7,998 bases of DNA from Pseudomonadota bacterium. GTDB taxonomy: Bacteria > Pseudomonadota > Alphaproteobacteria > Acetobacterales > Acetobacteraceae. Below are positions 6,499 through 7,998 of this stretch, piece after piece. The notes under the pieces were generated by a model that searched no databases, was not told the DNA's origin, and saw only the letters and a list, made by a program, of their open reading frames with translations. Every line of letters starts with the position of its first letter. Within the stretch, counting starts at the first letter, position 1. Made by a program: the position numbers and the translations under genes. Location: assembly GCA_021815835.1 (NCBI GenBank), contig JAKAZN010000063.1, forward strand, positions 1-7,998, written 5' to 3'.

Positions 6499-6831
6499 AT
6501 GACGAACGCATCGACGGATGCCGCGATCTTCCAGGTCACGTATAGCGCCCCGGGCGAGACGGATGCGGTTCCGGCTGGCGTGATCGCCATCGATGCCGAG
6601 CAGCACCTGCGACTGGTCTCGGCGGAGCCGGCGCTCGCCGATCGGCTGGCGATCGCCATCAGCACATTGAACAGCAGCGACGCATTCACCGTGCGGGCCG
6701 CCCCGCAGCCCGGCGACGCGCCGCTGTCGTTGCGCAAACGCCGCGTGCCGCGCGATGCGCCGGACGCTCGCGCGGCGCTGCTCAATCTGCTGCACAAGAT
6801 CTATGGGCTCGACTTGATGCCGCGCGGCTGA
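6499..6831 (+). CDS. Small protein of unknown function, candidate immunity or partner protein of the metallopeptidase
   Basis: A 110-aa soluble protein (MTNASTDAAIFQVTYSAP...) that I do not recognise. The ATG at 6499 is preferred because AGGAG at 6486-6490, inside the end of the previous gene, is well spaced for it; a GTG at 6493 overlapping the previous stop would add two residues. It has no signal peptide, membrane helix or cysteines. The first half looks like beta strands (FQVTYSAPGETDAVPAGVIAIDAEQHLRL when read in parts), the second has a basic linker (SLRKRRVPRD) and a C-terminal helix (ALLNLLHKIYGL). Tight coupling to a toxin-like peptidase gene is the usual place for an immunity protein or chaperone. 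Its stop codon abuts the traM remnant, and its last few codons could themselves derive from traM-related sequence. Confidence 0.65.
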   Translation: MTNASTDAAIFQVTYSAPGETDAVPAGVIAIDAEQHLRLVSAEPALADRLAIAISTLNSSDAFTVRAAPQPGDAPLSLRKRRVPRDAPDARAALLNLLHKIYGLDLMPRG

Positions 6832-6996
6832 ACGGCGCGCCCGGGACGCGCGGGAGCGGATGGCAAGCACGATCGAGGGTCGCCGGGAACAGGCCGAGGC
6901 GGCGATCGCGCACCTGATAAGTGAGGCGCAACTTGCCGCCAGGGGGGCCGCGCCCGCCCGCCTATGGGCGGTCTGCGCGGCCGGGATCGCCGGCGT
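6832..6996 (+). pseudogene. Truncated, diverged second copy of traM (codons ~92-147)
   Basis: The sequence matches traM 4228-4393 at about 85% identity by hand alignment. It begins directly after the stop of the small partner gene, has lost one base near 6838-6841 (a frameshift relative to traM) and lacks the first ~91 codons. From the ATG at 6860 it reads in the traM frame (MASTIEGRREQAEAAIAHLI, then RLWAVCAAGIAGV) and stops matching abruptly in the middle of the transmembrane helix. Many differences are synonymous or conservative, so this copy probably comes from a related plasmid's traM rather than from a recent local duplication. It cannot make a working TraM. Confidence 0.85.
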
Positions 6997-7108
6997 CCAT
7001 CCAGCCAAACTGAAGCGGCTCGGCCGCCACAAGAGCTTCGACGTGCTCGGCGGGTACCGGGAGCTCGGCGACCTGTTCGAGCGACATTCGCTCACCGGCG
7101 TGCTGTAG
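6997..7108 (+). pseudogene. C-terminal fragment of a tyrosine recombinase, fused in frame to the traM remnant
   Basis: Where traM similarity ends, the same frame continues into KLKRLGRHKSFDVLGGYREL and ends at FERHSLTGVL with a TAG at 7106-7108. LGRHKSFDVLGGY has the spacing of the last catalytic block of tyrosine recombinases (LGHxSxxxTxxY): a His (7028-7030) and, nine residues on, the nucleophilic Tyr (7055-7057). The rest of the integrase, including the catalytic Arg residues, is absent. The fused frame 6860-7108 could encode an 82-aa chimera but has no evident ribosome-binding site, so it is treated as decayed. It marks the edge of a former mobile element. Confidence 0.6.
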
Positions 7109-7119
7109 GCCCGCGACGG

Positions 7120-7479
7120 CTACGGGTCCTGCACTTTGTCGAGACGCTGCAGTGCCGCCTCGGCCGCCGCCGCCATCCGCGGCAGATCGCCGGTTGCGAT
7201 CTCCCAGATACGCGCCGGATCAACCTGGTCGTAAGCATGGCGCAGGACGTTGCCGAACGCCCTGACCGCCGACCACGGCAGGCCCGGTGCCAGTTCGTCA
7301 GCCTGCGCGCCCAGCTTGCTGGCCGCCTCGCTCAGCCGCTCGAGACAACGTTCCACCGCGTCACGCGTGCGGCTGTCGGCCTCGAACGCCGCACGATCCA
7401 TGCCCTGAATGTAGCCCTGGATCAGCCGGATATTGTCCAGGATATCCAGAAAGCGCGTAACCGGCCGGTTAGAAGGCAC
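7120..7479 (-). CDS. hepT: HepT-type HEPN ribonuclease toxin (DUF86 family)
   Basis: HepT toxins are small all-helical HEPN-fold RNases that block growth unless neutralised by MntA. The preferred start is GTG at 7479, giving 119 aa (MPSNRPVTRFLDILDNI), the usual family opening; AGGAAGG lies just upstream at good spacing. A GTG at 7485 would add two residues. The helices at residues 6-25 and 30-58, the PWSAVRAFGNVLRHAYDQVD segment and the final helix match the family. The active-site motif, usually RNxxxHxY, reads GNVLRHAY here (residues 76-83): His81 and Tyr83 are kept but the leading Arg is Gly76, with Arg80 next to His81. My recollection is that some alphaproteobacterial homologues share this form. 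Tyr83 is the residue AMPylated by MntA in studied systems. The gene lies after mntA and overlaps it by 11 bases; it converges on the recombinase fragment. Confidence 0.85.
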   Translation of the reverse strand: MPSNRPVTRFLDILDNIRLIQGYIQGMDRAAFEADSRTRDAVERCLERLSEAASKLGAQADELAPGLPWSAVRAFGNVLRHAYDQVDPARIWEIATGDLPRMAAAAEAALQRLDKVQDP

Positions 7480-7792
7480 GTACACCTTCCTGTTCGATCA
7501 CGTGCCGCAGACGCGGGCGCGCGGCCGTCTCCTCGACGAGGTCGACGTCGCAACCCAACAAAGCGCTCAGGCGATCGCGCAGCGCGTCCAGTCGGCCGAA
7601 ATGATCGAATCCGCCGGCGGAAAACCCGACCCCGGGACGCACCGCCAAATCCACATCCGAAGCGCCAGTGGTGTCGCCACGCGCCACTGATCCGAACAAG
7701 GTCAGCGTCTCGACGCCGCGCGCCCGCAGCTCCGCCTCATGCGCGCGTAGCACCTCGAGCAACTCGGGACGGGATCGCGTAAGACCAGCCAT
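7469..7792 (-). CDS. mntA: MntA-type minimal nucleotidyltransferase antitoxin
   Basis: MntA antitoxins transfer AMP to a tyrosine of HepT and so inactivate it. With the ATG at 7792 the product is 107 aa (MAGLTRSRPELLEVLRAHEA). The frame is open to an upstream GTG at 7840, but 7792 gives the usual family length and opening. The nucleotidyltransferase signature GSx10DxD is complete: Gly34-Ser35 (LFGSVARGD) with Asp46 and Asp48 (SDVDLAV). A third acidic strand CDVDLVEE (Asp92, Asp94) follows, then the short C-terminal helix expected of the family. The gene comes first in a minus-strand pair with hepT. Its upstream region is only about 83 bases long before the probable IS66-type end, so its promoter may be incomplete or supplied from the insertion sequence. 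Confidence 0.9.
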   Translation of the reverse strand: MAGLTRSRPELLEVLRAHEAELRARGVETLTLFGSVARGDTTGASDVDLAVRPGVGFSAGGFDHFGRLDALRDRLSALLGCDVDLVEETAARPRLRHVIEQEGVRAF

Positions 7793-7875
7793 GACGCCAC
7801 TGTAAGCGATGTGCTCCGCGAGCGCGAGCGCGGCGTCCACACCCAGGCTGGTCCGGACCCCGGCGTGCTCGCGGG

Positions 7876-7998
7876 GTAAGCGTCCGGTCAGCCCCGCCTG
7901 CCCAACACCGTGAGCATGGGGAAGAGTGCCGACCGTAGAGCGCTACGTAAGGTCGGGGGTAAGGCGGATGGCGGACGGCAGGATCGAGATCATCACGG
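7876..7998 (+). mobile_element. Left end of a probable IS66-family insertion sequence, cut by the right edge
   Basis: From memory, elements of this family have terminal repeats that begin with GTAA, often GTAAGCG. GTAAGCGTCCGGTCAG starts at 7876, and about 90 bases later a frame begins whose first residues look like IS66 TnpA. The leader holds a small hairpin (CGTAG 7934-7938 and CTACG 7943-7947). The right end and the expected 8-bp target duplication lie outside the window, so the boundary cannot be confirmed. Confidence 0.5.
7968..7998 (+). CDS. tnpA: First codons of a probable IS66-family TnpA, cut by the right edge
   Basis: The ATG at 7968, preceded by a purine-rich GGGGGTAAGGCGG, opens a frame reading MADGRIEIIT up to the window edge. 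Many IS66 TnpA proteins begin with a similar GRxEIITG stretch before a helix-turn-helix. With only ten residues, the call depends on this resemblance and on the terminal-repeat-like sequence at 7876. Confidence 0.45.
   Translation, partial: MADGRIEIIT

Noticed and set aside
5180..6511. 443-codon minus-strand frame opposite the metallopeptidase gene
   Set aside because: The plus frame has a strong ribosome-binding site and a catalytic motif; the opposite frame is a shadow.
6964..7782. 272-codon plus-strand frame across the recombinase fragment and the TA pair
   Set aside because: It is antisense to mntA-hepT, both of which have clear family motifs, and is Arg/Pro-rich without a domain.
1..7998. 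CRISPR array, tRNA or rRNA genes
   Set aside because: No regularly spaced repeats of CRISPR type and no recognisable tRNA or rRNA sequence were seen on either strand.

Overview
This window is accessory DNA of high G+C content. It carries one half of an IncP/RP4-type conjugative transfer region followed by a mosaic cargo zone. Base composition and the style of the proteins suggest an alphaproteobacterial plasmid or integrative element. Acetobacteraceae or a relative is a guess; nothing in the window fixes the host.

Positions 1-4451 form a divergent relaxosome locus in the RP4 order. On the minus strand lie traJ (oriT-binding accessory protein), traI (MOBP relaxase with a C-terminal LPD7-like region) and the first ~33 codons of a membrane protein cut by the window edge, possibly the coupling protein TraG. 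On the plus strand lie traK, traL and traM. Genes within each arm overlap by a few bases, so each arm is probably one operon. The gap between traJ and traK (2481-2783) is where oriT should be. It holds an imperfect 10-bp-arm hairpin containing a nic-like sequence, a 10-bp direct repeat at 32-bp spacing, and a second palindrome over a possible traJ promoter.

Positions 4452-7108 hold the cargo and its scars. A 482-bp gap contains clustered 8-bp motifs and two adjacent hairpins. It is followed by a 520-codon protein with a C-terminal HETFH zinc-metallopeptidase motif plus a downstream Glu, typical of polymorphic-toxin or effector peptidases, and a tightly coupled 110-aa partner of unknown function. 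Directly after the partner's stop codon comes a second, diverged copy of the 3' part of traM (about 85% identical by hand alignment, constant offset 2603 bp). That copy breaks off inside the transmembrane segment and runs in frame into the C-terminal tail of a tyrosine recombinase. The toxin-like pair is therefore bracketed by direct repeats of a transfer gene, which suggests it was gained by recombination between related plasmids.

Positions 7120-7998 hold a minus-strand mntA-hepT toxin-antitoxin pair (nucleotidyltransferase antitoxin and HEPN toxin) and then, apparently, the left end of an IS66-family insertion sequence running off the right edge. The transfer genes would form the relaxosome and move the DNA; the TA pair would stabilise it. 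The metallopeptidase pair is the least explained part and may be a transferred effector, an anti-host-defence factor or a toxin-immunity module.
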